Shown here: positions 53,911 to 63,788 of the stretch, piece by piece
How the letters are laid out: each line of letters begins with the position of its first letter
How positions within the stretch are numbered: the stretch's first letter is position 1
Assembly (NCBI GenBank): GCA_020796225.1
Contig: CM036762.1
Location: forward strand, 16,139,786-16,203,785
Direction: 5' to 3'
DNA length: 64,000 bases
Source of the DNA: Arion vulgaris
Lineage: Eukaryota; Mollusca; Gastropoda; Stylommatophora; Arionidae
Made by a program: the position numbers and the translations under genes
The notes under the pieces: generated by a model
Databases searched by the model: none
What the model was told of the DNA's origin: nothing
Seen by the model: only the letters and a program-made list of their open reading frames with translations

Positions 53911-54264
53911 GCAAAACAAGTATAATATAAGCCATAACAGTTTGAAAAAAGTTGAGAGAAAGGAAAGGAATATAGAGAAAAACGTGTGTGATAGTTTAAA
54001 TGAAAGGTATCAGTAAAGTAAGGCCGACAATGTAAAGATCAGACAGGCTGTCCAGATCCGAATATTGGCGACGACCGACACTTTACACAGTGTGTTATAC
54101 GAATAAGACACCGTCCTAAGACAAGCTTATGTGCCCCGTGAAATGTTCCTAACCCGGAACGACCTTACAGCCAGAAAGGACACACAGTGGAAACTCACTG
54201 TTTGGCGTAGATCACAAAGCCCAAATATACGGCAAAAGATGATCGAAAAGGCGTAGATCCGGGT
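53911..54264. other. Nothing recognised
   Basis: The phrase AAATATACGGCAAAATGGAT, here doubled, also occurs at 41848-41862, just before an S2-type tail. Confidence 0.45.
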
Positions 54265-54470
54265 CAAAATATACGGCAAAATGGATCGTTCCCTAGTTCT
54301 AGCTACCCTAGTAAATAAACAGCTGGCTGAAACCGGGTGTGCTGGTCTAGTCACAATAGGCGCATAATATGCGCAACGTAGAACAAACGGTCTTGACAAA
54401 GGATCAATTATATATCACAGTTAGAATGATCAAATTGACCGTGAAGATTGAATGAGGAAGAAGAAGAAGA
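54265..54470 (+). mobile_element. S2/S3 hybrid SINE tail
   Basis: CTACCCTAGTAAATAAACAG, GGCTGAAACCGGG (S2), then GTGCTGGTCTAG and GGCGCATAATATGCGCAACG (S3-like), then the S2 tail and GAAGAAGAAGAAG. Confidence 0.7.
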
Positions 54471-54494
54471 AAAAGAAGGTATAATAACACTCGT

Positions 54495-54744
54495 GGGCGT
54501 CTGTAGCTTAACCGGTAGTGAGCTCGACCACAACGCAAGAGTACCTGGTTCAAACTCTGTGGCGGGCAAGTTTGGAAGCAAATTAGTTCCATGGATTTTT
54601 ACGAACAATAAAAATATACCTCACCGTTCAGAAAGCAATGGCAAACTACTGAACGTATAAGTGGTACCTAGAAAATCGACGACTCGTTTCCTATTGTTGA
54701 TGGCTAAGTCCTGTAGAGGATATAGCACGATTTTCATTCATTTC
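54495..54744 (+). mobile_element. tRNA-derived SINE S4, full copy
   Basis: 250 bp; head CTGTAGCTTAACCGGTAGTG, box GGTTCAAACTCTG. 14-bp exact duplication ATAATAACACTCGT at 54481-54494 and 54745-54758. Confidence 0.95.
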
Positions 54745-54764
54745 ATAATAACACTCGTTGGAGT

Positions 54765-54870
54765 GGTTGTTCTTCTTTTCTGTTGTCCTGTGTTTTGTGC
54801 GGTTAGTCGTTGTAGGTGTAACTGATGATCGGTTGCGGAGATAGTGCACGCTCGGTCGCTTGATATGCTG
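54765..54870 (-). mobile_element. RTE-type LINE 3' fragment
   Basis: On minus it shares GTGCACTATCTCCGCAACCG with 43980-44060 and 49385-49440. Confidence 0.55.
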
Positions 54871-55019
54871 TGGTATTGTAAAGTTTTAAGATGTCCGTAA
54901 CTCCATCAATCTTTCATTCTCTTTGTCTGTCCCTTCCTCTTGATGATTCCATTTTCACGTCGTACGCGTGTACGTCCAAATTAGGGCGGGGGCGGAAGGC
55001 ATAGAACCATATCCTTTTC

Positions 55020-55130
55020 AGACCTTAGGTATGAAGTGCCTGTCACTTTCTTTCTAGACCCTATTGTGCAGGAGGTAGGAGGACAAATTCCTTTCCTCAC
55101 GAGTGGAACGTCGAGTGGTGAAATTAACCC
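55020..55130 (-). mobile_element. SINE S9 fragment
   Basis: Reverse complement of 5200-5330: GTATGAAGTGCCTGTCAC, AAATTCCTTTCCTCACG, TTAACCCACAATCG. Confidence 0.6.
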
Positions 55131-55135
55131 ACAAT

Positions 55136-55300
55136 CGCATCAAACATACACCAACAAAACGAAACATGGCCTCATAACGAAGCTTACAAAGCAAGCTATG
55201 GGGAACTCTCGAGGAACTCCACCTGACAGGCAGCTTCATCGAGGCAACCCATCACATAGCTTAAAGGAGCATACAATGCCGAACGCAAAGAAGAAGAACC
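55136..55300 (+). mobile_element. Retroposon tail S11
   Basis: CGAAACATGGCCTCATAACG, CAGCTTCATCGAGGCAACCC, GCCGAACGCAAAGAAGAAG. Same as 27600-27770 on minus. Confidence 0.65.
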
Positions 55301-55589
55301 TACAACTCTCTTGAGTCGGAGTCGATAGTCGAACGATTAAGCATTCCGCTAACCCGTCCCACCCGTTTAACATATATGCTGAGAACATCATGAAGATTGT
55401 TACAGAAATTAACGGAACAAAGATATACCGATGTGTGGCCCACAACAACATAAGACCAACTAGCTCAGACGGGAAATCGAAAATACCATTGTAATGGGGG
55501 CTGGTTTTTGTATATGTTTGATATAAGAGTGTACACATTTTTTTTGCAATTTTACTTAATTCTATGCGTTCATGGTTATTTATAGGTGA

Positions 55590-55846
55590 CGCCCATGTAG
55601 TGCCGGGGCCCGCAAAGGAAGCAAAGAATAGTACCACTGCGACCTATAATGCATGTCGTAAGAGGCGACTGATGTAGGCCATAGGAATCTACCTAGCAAA
55701 TAAAAGCAGCGCAGAAATCGGAGGTGCTGGACTACTTGAGGTGCATAACTGGCACAATGTACTATCTTTCCTAGGCTCAGATCACATACAAATCACACAG
55801 AGTGGTTAACAAGTGGTCGATATGGAGCATTGAAGAAGAAAAAGAA
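55590..55846 (+). mobile_element. SINE S3
   Basis: Head GTAGTGCCGGGGCCCGCAAA, core CATGTCGTAAGAGGCGACT, full tail to GAAGAAGAAAAAG. Confidence 0.9.
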
Positions 55847-56550
55847 TTTATTGATGAAAAATGTTAATATTACTGATATTCCTTAACTTTCAACTGAACT
55901 TGTTACATAATATCTGAACTTGTTACATAATGTCTGAACTTGTTACATAATATAACATTCAGTTAGCATGTTATGTTGTTTTTCAAATGAACGAGTCTAT
56001 ATACAACAACACTAGAATGCGAGGATCACGTGATAGTTGTGGTCTGATTTCCTAGAATTTTTTATCTGAGCTCGCCGGTCCAATGTTATCGGAGGTCACA
56101 GCCGATGATGATACAGTATTACTGTCAACATGGCAAATACAATTGAGAAATTCATAATGACAGAGCAATAGAAAAGTGCAAAACAAAATGTATATCTCAA
56201 TGTGGCAATGACAGAGCAATAGAAAAGTACAAAACAAAATGTATATCTCAATGTGGCAGAATCAACAATAAAGACAACTGATAAAATAGACATGACAAAT
56301 GATTATTTTTATCAAGGGAGAGAAAATAGACTCGCACTTTTGGCAAAGATCAAAGTGCTTGTGTCCACTTGATTGTGGCCAAGGGGTGGGAGCCTTAATA
56401 GAGTCAATATGCAACTAAATTAAAATTTAACATTCTGAGCAGCAATTGTTCGAAAGAATGACGACGTCGAGGATTTACACGTTTAAAACGTGACCGGGTA
56501 CCAACCTCTGCTGTTCTAAAGGGTAAGGGTCCAACAATGATAAAAAAAAA
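55847..56550. repeat. Sequence with small tandem repeats
   Basis: ATCTGAACTTGTTACATAAT appears three times (55890-55955), and a 57-bp unit (GACAGAGCAATAGAAAAGT..) twice at 56159-56265. Nothing else recognised. Confidence 0.6.
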
Positions 56551-56554
56551 GAAG

Positions 56555-57130
56555 AGAACAAATAGATCTATCCAGAAGGAATAAAAAAATCAATGAAAAC
56601 TGGTTAATGCTGCAAATAAGAAAATTTATTTATATTGGACATATTAAAAAACGAGGAGTTGGAGACGAACTTTGCCAGCTAACATTTGTTCAGAATTTCT
56701 CTCTCTCTCTCTCTCAAAGTCCAGGTGTCCCGCCTCTGCATCCGTCATGCTCAAATAACCAGTTATATCCTGAATCCATCTTCTCCGTGGTTTTCCTATT
56801 CTCCTCTTTGCCGAGATTTCTACTTCCATAATGGTCTTCTTCAACCGTTCGTGTCTTTTTATATGTTCAAATTACTTCAATTTTCTCATTATTATTTGTA
56901 GCATCAGCCAGTTTCCTATAATTTTGATCTCTTTCTGGATAGATCTATTTGTTGTATATTTCCTACGCTTGTCTGAAATATATTTACAACGATTTGTAGA
57001 TCTATTTTCTCTGTCCATGATACACGGAGGACTATTATGTAACACTTGTTTTCAAAAGCACATATGTGTTCTTTTCACTACCTTGTTAAATGTCCATACT
57101 TCACATCTATATGTTGTCACTGCGAATATG
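56555..57130. mobile_element. Inverted pair of RTE-type LINE fragments
   Basis: 56560-56665 (plus) and 56830-56955 (minus) are diverged inverted copies (ACAAATAGATCTATCCAGAA). The minus part also reads KPRRRWIQDITGYLSMTDAE at 56700-56790 and continues to about 57130. Confidence 0.65.
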
Positions 57131-57194
57131 GATGCATGCTCTTCGTACCGTAGTCCTTGTTTTACCATCAATTCCATTCCGAATTGTTTTTAGT

Positions 57195-57350
57195 TTATTT
57201 TTGTAGCGAAACACGAAACAACAAAGTACTGTAGTTTTACAAATACAAAAACAACACGGCTGTGTATTGTCATTGTTTTTGTAAAACTACAGTACTTTGT
57301 TATTACGTGTTTCACCATTCTACATAGTTTTACTGCAGTCTCATCTATAT
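57195..57350. repeat. P repeat, short palindrome
   Basis: ACAAAGTACTGTAGTTTTAC and GTAAAACTACAGTACTTTGT face each other about a centre near 57262. Confidence 0.75.
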
Positions 57351-57654
57351 TGTAATTTTTTGTGTAAGTTCATGTCTGTTTTCTTTTAATTTCCTTCGTC
57401 GTATTTCTATCTTTTGTTTGCAGTGAACCGATATATTCAATCAAAACTGTTCACATTTTCAATCTTCTACGTTGATAAAAATATCGTTTGTCATGTTTGT
57501 TTTACCCGTTGTGATTATTTTACATGACTCGCATTGTGACTTGTAATATTGGCATTATATATTGACCGCATGTAAAGGCGAAAATGAGAATATATATATA
57601 TATATATGATATAGAAAGTAACTGTAAATAGAGGGAACTATTATAAAAACTGTT
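57351..57654. other. AT-rich sequence with AT microsatellite
   Basis: Contains an ATATAT run at 57590-57606. No gene seen. Confidence 0.5.
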
Positions 57655-57880
57655 GTTCCTGTCTGTAGTACCACTTTTAAGGATAGTGTAGGACAAGTGG
57701 GACGTAAGCCTGAGGAATTTAATGGCCGCATGGTTAGTGCAGTCGCTGCGAAGCTGCTCAGGTTAGGATTTTTCATTTATGCCCACAACAGAAAAATGCC
57801 TTTATGCCTTACCGTGAATTGTACATGGGTCTCCTGCATGGGAGCAGAGTTCTAATCGATTCGGCCAGAGGGAACTATGA
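57655..57880 (-). mobile_element. tRNA-derived SINE S8
   Basis: On minus: head CTCTGGCCGAATCGATTAGA, box TTCACGGTAAGGC, body CGACTGCACTAACCATGCGG. Confidence 0.75.
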
Positions 57881-57992
57881 TGAGAAAGAATATAATACTT
57901 TGATACAACTATAACAATTATTTCCTGAAGTGCTGGGTGTTCCTGTTTAGTAACACTGTCTGAATTGATAACATCTAAAATATTTTCTTGAG

Positions 57993-58265
57993 AGCGGCAG
58001 TAGCGTAGTTTTTAGTGAACTCGCTTCTTAAGATAGTGATCCAGGTTCAATTTCACGAGTAGGCGATGCATTTTTTTCTTACGGTAACGGCTCCTAGGTC
58101 GACCCAGCCTCAATTGGGTACCAGGAAAAGCACTGGGAAGTAAAGTCGGCTGACGTGATGTTGACTACATCGTCCATCGTGTGTCGACGGTCATTGAAAA
58201 ATACAGGCCTAACAAAGTATTACCATATATACCACGTAGTATAAAGAGTTCCATTTCCTTTCAAA
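57993..58265 (+). mobile_element. tRNA-derived SINE S5, diverged
   Basis: Head GTAGCGTAGTTTTTAGTGAA, box AGGTTCAATTTC, body GTCGACCCAGCCTCAATTGG, end AGTTCCATTTCC. Confidence 0.75.
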
Positions 58266-58394
58266 TCTTTTCACACATCTGCTTTGTCTTTTTCTTGTCT
58301 CGTTATTATACCAATGTTACCATTCTTCTTCATTTTGCGTTCGCCCATTATGAATTCATTTGTAGTCAGGGCGCTTGGTTTGGCGTTTTGGAAT

Positions 58395-58680
58395 TATTTT
58401 TGAGTGAAGGCTTGTTTTCCTTATTATCAGTGTCCCCCGGCCGTACAGACGCGCTTTCTCCGATTTGAGATTTTTTTTTTTTTCGATCCAGAAGCACTTT
58501 AGCTGAAAGCTCTTCTGCTCGGTACCACGAACACCGTAAATCTGGGGAACCTGTAGCTTTTCTACCAGTCCGCGGAGTTGAACCCGCACTTACAGAGGAC
58601 TAGTCACCCGTAGTCCAACGCGCTACGAACACGCTGGGCGTCCGACTTGAGATAATGTTACCATGATTTACTTGTAATTT
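58395..58680 (-). repeat. S10 copy, split by S7
   Basis: GAGTGAAGGCTTGTTTTCCT, then CGCTTTCTCCGATTTGAGAT, then (after S7) CGACTTGAGAT..ACTTGTAATTTA. Confidence 0.65.
58472..58640 (-). mobile_element. SINE S7 nested in S10
   Basis: Box GAGTTGAACCC (minus GGGTTCAACTC) present, poly-A-like tail at the left. 13-bp duplication TCCGAYTTGAGAT (58459-58471, 58641-58653; one mismatch). Confidence 0.88.
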
Positions 58681-58919
58681 AACTCAGACAACTCATTGTC
58701 TCTGAGTAACTTTGTAATTTCTTTATTACTTCCCTTTCAATATTTTACTTTTCGCCAACTGAGATAACGATATTTGTGTTTCGACAAATTATCTTGACAG
58801 ATCTAGATCTATTATTAGTTTGCACAATATAAGAAACATCCTTTGATGTAATTAATGTGTTCCTGAAACAATTTTATGATTACCTTCTCAAGTACTTTGA
58901 CTACCAGGTTAAACTTCTT

Positions 58920-59164
58920 CGTTACGTTCGTTCTTTACGATCAAATTTAATCACTCTTTGTGATATGTTTGATCATTGCCAAGAACGTGTATACGTTGCA
59001 AATTGGTTTATTAGGCCCCTAAACGCATAGACTTCTACACGTTTAGGACACATGAATCCGATTTCAGCCAAACCTCCTTAGCCGCCTCTTACGACATGCG
59101 TGGCAGGTAACAGTGGTTATATTCTTTACACCCCACATTTGGGCTCCGGTAACCACTCGGGCGT
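58920..59164 (-). mobile_element. SINE S1, full copy
   Basis: 245 bp. 11-bp exact duplication TTAAACTTCTT at 58909-58919 and 59165-59175. Confidence 0.93.
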
Positions 59165-59204
59165 TTAAACTTCTTACTGTTTACGAAATTTGATAATGCA
59201 CGAG

Positions 59205-59385
59205 ATAGCCCCCGATGGGATCCATGCCATAATAGAGGTAAGGAAACACCTGGTGGCAGGAGTTGGAAACACAATGCAAGAAAATTGCGAAAAAAGTGGA
59301 GAGATCTGGAAAAGATGGCATTGGATAGGAGGGCTTGGAAAATATTGAGCTTGCCTTCCTAGTGGTGACGGGGAGAAGAGATAAT
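59205..59385 (+). mobile_element. RTE-type LINE tail fragment
   Basis: GAGGTAAGGAAACACCTGG, GATGGCATTGGATAGGAGGG. Same subfamily as 6590 and 9446. Confidence 0.6.
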
Positions 59386-59483
59386 AATAACATTGAGAAT
59401 TTGCGATCCTCAGGAAGAAACAGAAACATGAAGTGAAGAAATTAGAAATATTTTGGAAAAACTGGAAGAACAATGACTATATA

Positions 59484-59644
59484 CAGTGGCGGCTCGTCAT
59501 TAAGGTCAGCGGTGTCGGGCCCACCAAAAATAATGTATAACGTGTATTTATTATTTTATAAATTAAAATATAGCAACAAAAAACCATGATTTATACCGGA
59601 AAAATGTCTGGCCCCACCAATAAAATTGATCACGAACCGCCACT

Positions 59645-59645
<1 letters not shown>
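59484..59645 (+). mobile_element. hM MITE copy 10
   Basis: CAGTGGCGGCTCGTC start, ACGAACCGCCACTG end. 8-bp exact duplication ACTATATA at 59476-59483 and 59646-59653. An AT microsatellite follows (59648-59680). Confidence 0.93.
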
Positions 59646-59678
<33 letters not shown>

Positions 59679-59954
59679 TGTCCTAGTCGCGCTAAAGGGC
59701 ACATACAGCAGAGCTAAGCATGTCTATTCAATTTGATCTTGTGTGCTTTTATTTCTACCTCAAATCTAGTTTTATCAGTGAGCTCTGTTTCAAAATATCG
59801 CATCCATCTGCTGTTATCTAATGAGTTACAGAAGAACGACAACTTAGAATAAGAGAATGGCTTCAGCATTGTAGGACGGAGCATGCACGTACTTGTACAA
59901 TGTACTAATATGTTGATTGAAGATAAGTGAACTGTTTCAACATCTCGTACCACA

Positions 59955-60150
59955 GAGAGTCACACAGAAAAAGTATAATGAGTACAAGGCAAGATGAAGA
60001 CCACGCAAAATATGGAGCGACGGCATCAAGAACAGCCTTACGAACATGAATATCAACTTACAAAGTGCCTTAAAAAAGCACACAAGATCACTACGTTTCA
60101 CCCCCAACACTTCTATAAAGAAGCAAATGGTGGAAGAGAAGAAGACTAAA
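59955..60150 (+). mobile_element. RTE-type LINE 3' end
   Basis: MNINLQSALKKHTRSLRFTP codons and AATGGTGGAAGAGAAGAAG end; plus-strand relative of 49835-50000. Confidence 0.75.
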
Positions 60151-60329
60151 TTGTTGATATTAGATCAAGTATTGGACACACATTTATTTGAATTCAAGTA
60201 TATAATAATGAGTACATATGTGTTCCCGATAACAACGTTGATAACACGTTACTCTAGTTCTTCTTCTACGATCAACTTCTGCTATGCGACTACTCCGGTA
60301 TGTGTCATAAATGTGACCGGTATAAGGTC

Positions 60330-60545
60330 TTCACCGGTCCCTCATAGTTTGTTCTGAAGGGATGTTCCTGTTAGCTAGTAATCCATTCTTACGCTGCTCA
60401 GGTTGGAACAGTCTTGCAGGATGTGCTTTGTGGGCGACATTAGTGCTCCACAGTTGCAGGAAACCAAGTCCACGAGACCCATTCTATGTAGGTGTGCTCT
60501 GAGACCACAGTGTCCCGTTCTAAGTCTGAGAAACTGTGGTGTACA
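60330..60545 (-). mobile_element. LN-K-type LINE C-terminal fragment
   Basis: On minus: LRLRTGHCGLRAHLHRMGLV, then CNCGALMSPTKHILQDC, the Cys-His tail. Confidence 0.78.
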
Positions 60546-60592
60546 CTTTTCTATTTCATGTAATTATGTTGTCGTGCTCTGGGTTGTATCCT

Positions 60593-60859
60593 CTTTCTCT
60601 CTCTCTCTTTGCCTTTTTACTCCGGGTTGGGGCATAGACCCTCAACCAACTCATGCCAAGTCTTCCTATCTCTAGCTAACTCCTGCAGCTCCCTCCAGCT
60701 CTTCTTTTTCTCCAATCTCGTCTCCATGTATTTCTCGACCTCCCTTCTTTCCTGTCCCTGCGGGTTCCAGGCAAGGACCCTTCTTGTTATATTCCCTCCA
60801 GTTTTCACAAAGTGTGTCCTATCCAGCGCCAGCGTCTTTTTTTTAACCTGTTCCTTCAA
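60593..60859 (-). mobile_element. RTE-type LINE R2, 5'-truncated insertion
   Basis: On minus: TGGNITRRVLAWNPQGQERR, WRELQELARDRKTWHELVEG, LCPNPE, then GAGAGAGAGA. 13-bp exact duplication TGGGTTGTATCCT at 60580-60592 and 60860-60872. Confidence 0.92.
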
Positions 60860-61014
60860 TGGGTTGTATCCTTCGTTTGCTTTTTTCACATCATTTTTTG
60901 GTCTGTTTCAGGAGCTGCTCTAGTAAAATTCAGAGGAATCGAGGCCAGCGTAGGCCTAATATTTTCAGTTGGCAAAGGGAACACGGTTGAACTGCAGAAA
61001 CCATGAGTCTGTAC

Positions 61015-61175
61015 TTGGGGATCTAAATTACAGTACCTCTGAAGTCGGAGAAAGTCTTGCCCGAATGGCAGAGACATTGGTGATAAGGAAAGTAAGCTTT
61101 TCCGCAAAACTCAGTCACAGGCAACATATTAGGCGTAATGACTACGCCTGAATTCATAGCGGACGACCGAACAGA
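61015..61175 (+). repeat. S10 copy
   Basis: GATCTAAATTACAGTACCTC, GAATGGCAGAGACATTGGTG, GACTACGCCTGAATTCATAG. The GAAGAAG tail is worn. Confidence 0.72.
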
Positions 61176-61204
61176 AAAGTATGCGTACCGTGTTTACAAT
61201 ACAC

Positions 61205-61395
61205 TTGAAAAAAAACCTGATGGAGAGCGAACCTAGTAAACGCTGGCTGAAACCGAACACGTCTCCGAAGGATGAGAACCAGAACTTGAAATAGCGCTGA
61301 ATGATGTGGCGTAAAAAACGTTCTTGACAAAGTCTGTTTATATATCACAATAAGAATGATCAAAATGGCCAAAAGAACGATTGACAGAGAGAGAA
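61205..61395 (+). mobile_element. SINE S2 3' part
   Basis: GAGCGAACCTAGTAAACGCT, GGCTGAAACCGAACACG, the tail TATATATCACAATAAGAATG and GACAGAGAGAG. Confidence 0.75.
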
Positions 61396-61475
61396 ATCAC
61401 TCTAACTTGCAAAACACAACAAAGAAACTCGTGCTACTTTACATTAATTATATCTTTATTAACGAAAATATAAGT

Positions 61476-62054
61476 TTAAAAATTAAATATGGCATCATTT
61501 ATTTCTTCATCTTCTCCATTTGAAGTCTGTCTGAGAAATCTACGTTGTGACTTACTACCTGGTGTATTCAGATAGTATTTTGTAGGCACAGTTAAGTCAT
61601 TTAGAAACAACTGTGAACTGTTCTCTGATTTCACAACTGTACCAATAGAGAAGCGTCTGGCCGATTGAAATAGAGCACGGCTTCCGTGCTGGAGACCCGC
61701 ATTCAATTCACGGTATGGCCAAGGATTTTTTCTGTTGTGGACATAAATGAAAAATCCTAATCTGAAAAGCTTCGAGGCGACTGCACTAGCCATGCAGCCA
61801 TTAAATTCCTCAGGTTCTCGTCTTACCTGGCCCAGACCGCCCAAAAAGCGGTACTAAAGGCCGTAACGAGTTTTTTTTATTTTAACGACCAATTTCCGTT
61901 CTTGCTCTCATTCTTTCAAAGTCTACTGGATGACGCTGGTTTTATGAAATCTTATCTTCCTCCCCAATTGAATCAGATGAAACTCTTTTACTAAGTAGAG
62001 GATGAGACAGTAAAGTTCTAATTTCCAAAGTCCCACAACTTTGTGGATCATTAT
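61476..62054 (-). pseudogene. Decayed former C-terminus of the right-edge gene
   Basis: Just past the TGA at 62057-62055 a shifted frame carries coding-like sequence: NNDPQSCGTLEIRTLLSHPL, KRVSSDSIGEEDKIS, a TAA, then NQRHPVDFERMRARTEIG. The S8 SINE follows, then SIGTVVKSENSSQLFLNDL to NDAIFNF and a stop at 61478-61476. Removing the SINE joins ..TEIG to TVVKSE.. in frame. So three breaks are seen: a one-base shift, one nonsense codon and a 241-bp insertion. The composition (acidic, Ser-rich) resembles the intact exons. It may now be 3' UTR. Assembly error could explain the first two breaks, not the SINE. Confidence 0.6.
61647..61887 (+). mobile_element. SINE S8 inserted in former coding sequence
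   Basis: Antisense to the gene. Head GTCTGGCCGATTGAAATAGA, box CATTCAATTCACGG, body GACTGCACTAGCCATGCAGC, T-rich end. Flanked by ACCAAT at 61641-61646 and 61888-61893, short for a SINE duplication. Confidence 0.82.
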
Positions 62055-62482
62055 TCAACTGCGTTTAGAAGAATTGTGCATGAACAAGTCTTGTTGGTTG
62101 AAGTATGCAGTAAACCCATGCTGCTCACCATCACTTTCATCATTGGAGTCTCTTCCTTTCCTTGTTACTCGTTTTCTAGGTGGAGCTATTGGATTGACAG
62201 ACCTGCTAAACTGGTAGCTGTTGTGGTCATAAGCTTCCACATCCTCGCAATCTATAAAATGTGACATGCTGAGTTGGTACATCATTGTGGAAGCAGTGAC
62301 AGTGTCCCCATGACATGCCTCCTCCTCATCGTACAACTGGATGTCACTGAGAGTCAAACCAGAGTCTTTGCTCAGATTTGATAGAGAAGTAGTATGTGAT
62401 TTTACAGCTTTTGGGCTGGACTCAGCATATAATTCTCGGTCAACCAAGCTGTCAATGGAGGAGTCATTGTGACGCAGACCCA
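62055..62482 (-). CDS. Unrecognised Ser/acidic protein, last open exon
   Basis: I do not recognise the family. The acceptor is TGTCCTCAG (AG at 62484-62483). The first two bases, TG, complete a Met codon with the A that ends the exon at 63789, so the phases agree. It encodes about 142 residues: GLRHNDSSIDSLVDRELYAE, KDSGLTLSDIQLYDEEEACH, YQLSMSHFIDCEDVEAYDHN, a basic patch PPRKRVTRKGRD, then SNDESDGEQHG, and stops after HNSSKRS. There is no signal peptide, membrane helix or Cys cluster; it looks like a disordered regulatory tail with many Ser/Thr next to acidic residues. The stop may be premature, because coding-like sequence continues beyond it in another frame. Confidence 0.72.
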
Positions 62483-62694
62483 CTGAGGACAGATATAAAA
62501 ATATGTTTATTTACAATCAGACAGAAATACAATAAACATGTACAATGTATCTCAGTAAATAACTTAAAACTTATAAATTATAAATGTCTATTTAAGATAG
62601 GAACGATGAGTTTTTTGTAAGAACCCTAGGGGAAACAACGAATATGATCAATAAACACGCTGTGTACAAGTATTAAGAGCTTTCGAAAAAAAAA

Positions 62695-62770
62695 TTGGCA
62701 AAGACAGGATTCGAACCATTTACCCTTCTTTCTTACGGCACCCATTGCCTATCCTAGCAATACGAGCGTT
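62695..62770 (-). other. tRNA-like sequence (pseudo-tRNA or SINE head)
   Basis: On minus a perfect B box GGTTCGAATCC (62718-62708) lies after an A-box-like TTGCTAGGATAGGC. No clean cloverleaf. It lies in the intron between the two exons of the right-edge gene. Confidence 0.4.
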
Positions 62771-63296
62771 CTTACAAATGTCTAACATAGTTTAGTTTAA
62801 CATTTAGTAACATATTTGTATACGTCATAAACTAAAGATAATATGAGCAATATTTTAATGATTGTAACATAAACTATTATTTGACATGATTGTAACATAA
62901 ACTATTATTTGACATAATTGAAAAAGATAATTATAAAGTTTCAACAGTGAGAATAAAACCAAAAAAATTAGCTAGAAAATTCGCAATCACTTTTAAAAAA
63001 AATATAACTTCTGAGGACATGCATTTTCCTGTTGGAACATATGAATGTGAATCATAGACAATACAAGCATTAAAAAAGAAAATCAGAAATACAGTGCTAC
63101 AGAATAATTCTTATAGCACCCTGGACAAATAGGAGAAATATAGACATTCTACAAGACCTGGCTGACATGATGTCACAGAAAATGAAAAATATTGGTCACA
63201 CTAAACATCAGTGGTTTAGATAGATGCAGCAGTTTGCACAATAAACAAGGTAAAAAAAACTATTGTTTTTATTATTGTATTGATTGCCATGTTTAC
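62771..63296. other. Intron sequence; small direct repeat
   Basis: TGATTGTAACATAAACTATT plus ATTTGACA occurs twice (62859-62914). No other feature seen. Confidence 0.5.
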
Positions 63297-63553
63297 CTGG
63301 ACTCGCAAGGGGAGCAAACAATTGTAACACTATTACCTATACGGCATATCATAAGAGGCGACTGAGGTAGGGACATAGGAAAGGGAAACTACCCTAGTAA
63401 ATAAATAGCGTTACAGAAATCGGATGTGCTGGCCTACTTGTAGGCGCATAACTAGCATACCGTTCACTCGCTCTTAGGCTCGGATCACATACAAATCACA
63501 AAGAGTTGTTTAACAAGACGTCGATATGGAGCATAGGAAGAAGAAGAAGAATG
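63297..63553 (+). mobile_element. SINE S3
   Basis: GGGGAGCAAACAATTGTAAC, core CATATCATAAGAGGCGACT, body and tail to GAAGAAGAAGAAG. It lies in the intron, antisense to the gene. Confidence 0.88.
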
Positions 63554-63788
63554 TAGTGCAATGTGGACATGGTGAGAAACAAAAAAACAAGTCTCACACA
63601 AGTTTCTGAGAAAATGACAGCGCTCTTCAGGTAGTAGTTTATAAGTGGAACATGTATACAATAAGCATTCAAGAAAGAAATAACAAGCACTGGAGATTCA
63701 AACACAGACTTTCCCTGTAATAGTTCCACCATGCTAGAAATAAAAGTTAGTTCTAATGCTTAATAACCCAACAAGTATATGTACTCAC

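Noticed and set aside
62695..62770. A functional tRNA gene
   Set aside because: The B box is perfect but the arms do not fold into a good cloverleaf by eye, and SINE heads of this kind are common here.
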